A stretch of DNA of 6,134 nucleotides from Myxococcales bacterium. Lineage in GTDB: Bacteria > Myxococcota_A > Polyangia > Nannocystales > Nannocystaceae. The position numbers and the translations under genes were made by a program. Shown here one piece after another: positions 5,149-6,134 of this stretch. Within the stretch, counting starts at the first letter, position 1. Each line of letters begins with the position of its first letter. The notes below the pieces were generated by a model. The model did no database searches. It saw nothing but the letters and a program-made list of their open reading frames with translations, and was not told where the DNA came from. The stretch spans positions 1 through 6,134 of the forward strand of contig JAGQIT010000109.1 in NCBI GenBank assembly GCA_020431135.1, in the 5' to 3' direction.

Positions 5149-6134
5149 CGGAGCGCCGCCGCCGGCACGTAGCTGCCGATCTGCTGCATCAGCCGGGCGT
5201 CGGTCTCCCGGTGGAGGTGGGCGACGAGCTCGCCCTGGGCCGCGGGCTCCGTCCGTGACGCCGAGCCGAGCCAGGTGATCAGCGCGGCGCGCTCGGAGGC
5301 CGACGTGCTCGCCGCGAGCCTGTCCGACATCAGGGCGATCGCGTCGGCCGTCGGCGGCCCGTTGTAGGCGCCGACGATCGACGCGCGGACCCCCGGATCG
5401 GTCTCCTCGCGCAGGCGCTCGAGGAGGCGCGGCGCCGCCTCGCCGGGATCGAGGCGCCCGAGCGCCTCGGCCGCGTGCCGCCGTGTCGCCGGGCTCTCGG
5501 CCTCGAGGTGCGCCGAGAGCTTGTCGGCGAACGCCGCGTCGCCGGTGTTGCCGATCGCGTCGATGATCACGCGCGTCCGAACCTCGTCGCCCGCGGCCGC
5601 AAGCTCGCGGTCGAGGGCGTCGCGGACGTAGCCCCGCAGCTCGTCGTCGGCGCTGCGCTTGGCCATCTTGCCGAGGCCGAGGACGCTGACGTTGGCGACG
5701 ACCGCGTCCTCATCCCCCTGGGCCCGCGCGAGGAGGAGCTCGGCGGTCCCCTGCGTCGGCGCGCCGATGTCCGAGAGCGCCGACGCGGCGCGGGCCCGGT
5801 CGACGGCGTCGAGCTCCGGATCGACGAGCGCCTCCGCCAGGACCTCGCGGGCGGCGTCGGTGCCCGAGAGCTCGAGCCCGAGGAAGAGCGCCGGGCGGGC
5901 CTCGTCGTCGATGTCGCCGGAGCGCAGCGCGGCGGCGAGCTGGGCCGCGCCCTCGGGGTGGGTCCGCAGCCACGCCGCGAGGTCGCGGGCGGCCGCGAAG
6001 CTCGGATCGCCGGCCCCGTCGAAGCGGCCGAGGAACGCCGCCAGCGCCTCGTCGTAGGGGATCTGCGCCGTTCTCGCGTCGTCGACCGCGTCGCGGACGA
6101 TCTCGAGATCGAAGGCGTCGCGGAAGTCGGCGTC
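5145..6134 (-). CDS. HEAT-repeat-like helical protein, N-terminus outside window
   Basis: The frame ending at the TGA at 5145-5147 is open without interruption to the right edge, giving 329 visible residues and no start. A Met at 5666 is internal: the residues before it (VVANVSVLGLGKMAKRS) continue the same helical pattern. The C-terminal half (about 184-310) shows repeats of roughly 31 residues of paired amphipathic helices, for example PATRRHAAEALGRLDP and DPGVRASIVGAYNG, typical of HEAT scaffolds. The N-terminal half (about 25-157) is a different all-helical region with GTDAAREVLAEAL (91-103) and APTQGTAELLLARA (125-138), a pattern reminiscent of the superhelical domain of vitellogenin/lipovitellin-type lipid-transfer proteins. 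That resemblance is from memory and uncertain. No transmembrane segment is seen; export cannot be judged without the N-terminus. It overlaps the lipoprotein protease gene by four bases, implying joint expression and perhaps a shared envelope role. Confidence 0.85.
   Translation of the reverse strand, partial: DADFRDAFDLEIVRDAVDDARTAQIPYDEALAAFLGRFDGAGDPSFAAARDLAAWLRTHPEGAAQLAAALRSGDIDDEARPALFLGLELSGTDAAREVLAEALVDPELDAVDRARAASALSDIGAPTQGTAELLLARAQGDEDAVVANVSVLGLGKMAKRSADDELRGYVRDALDRELAAAGDEVRTRVIIDAIGNTGDAAFADKLSAHLEAESPATRRHAAEALGRLDPGEAAPRLLERLREETDPGVRASIVGAYNGPPTADAIALMSDRLAASTSASERAALITWLGSASRTEPAAQGELVAHLHRETDARLMQQIGSYVPAAALR

Noticed and set aside
3973..5172. A 399-codon plus-strand open frame antisense to the protease
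   Set aside because: Composition is dominated by Arg, Glu, Gly, Ala and Val with no motif, while the minus strand has a lipobox, zinc site and Met-turn. It is a shadow of codon bias.
5145..5666. A 173-residue gene starting at the Met at 5666
   Set aside because: The frame continues unbroken upstream to 6134 with the same helical-repeat character, so this Met is internal.

Overview
The window is very GC-rich, with G/C strongly preferred at third codon positions. It has the look of a myxobacterial (Myxococcota / former Deltaproteobacteria) chromosome. The clues are a secreted zinc-protease lipoprotein with an acidic Asp/Ser/Ala linker after its lipobox, a large HEAT-type helical protein, a fused Wzz-plus-kinase tyrosine autokinase, and near-absence of Shine-Dalgarno sequences. 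The assignment to a group is inference; no rRNA or marker gene is present.

Layout. (1) A minus-strand gene at 35-2305 encodes a 756-residue polysaccharide co-polymerase/bacterial tyrosine autokinase (Wzc/CpsCD type). A possible further gene begins 3 bases after its stop and leaves the window at the left edge. (2) A 410-bp divergent intergenic region (2306-2715) holds candidate promoters at both ends, each with a -10-like box only 9-10 bases before the ATG, so both transcripts may be nearly leaderless. (3) A plus-strand LysR-family regulator lies at 2716-3663. (4) A 339-bp convergent intergenic region (3664-4002) has no credible gene, but carries a decayed, collinear duplicate of the LysR 3' end and its downstream flank. 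(5) A minus-strand two-gene unit follows: a HEAT-repeat-like protein whose frame is open to the right edge (5145 to beyond 6134), overlapping by ATGA a 381-residue lipoprotein metzincin protease (4003-5148).

How the genes fit together. The divergent LysR regulator is a natural candidate to control the exopolysaccharide kinase gene, but the sequence gives only the arrangement and some dyad symmetry as support. The HEAT protein and protease are almost certainly co-transcribed and translationally coupled. The part of the HEAT protein in view recalls the superhelical domain of vitellogenin-type large lipid-transfer proteins, an idea that needs a profile or structure search. No complete new defence or mobile system is visible. 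The most unusual signals are the mosaic duplication at 3610-4012, the paired leaderless-type starts, and the HEAT/protease coupling.
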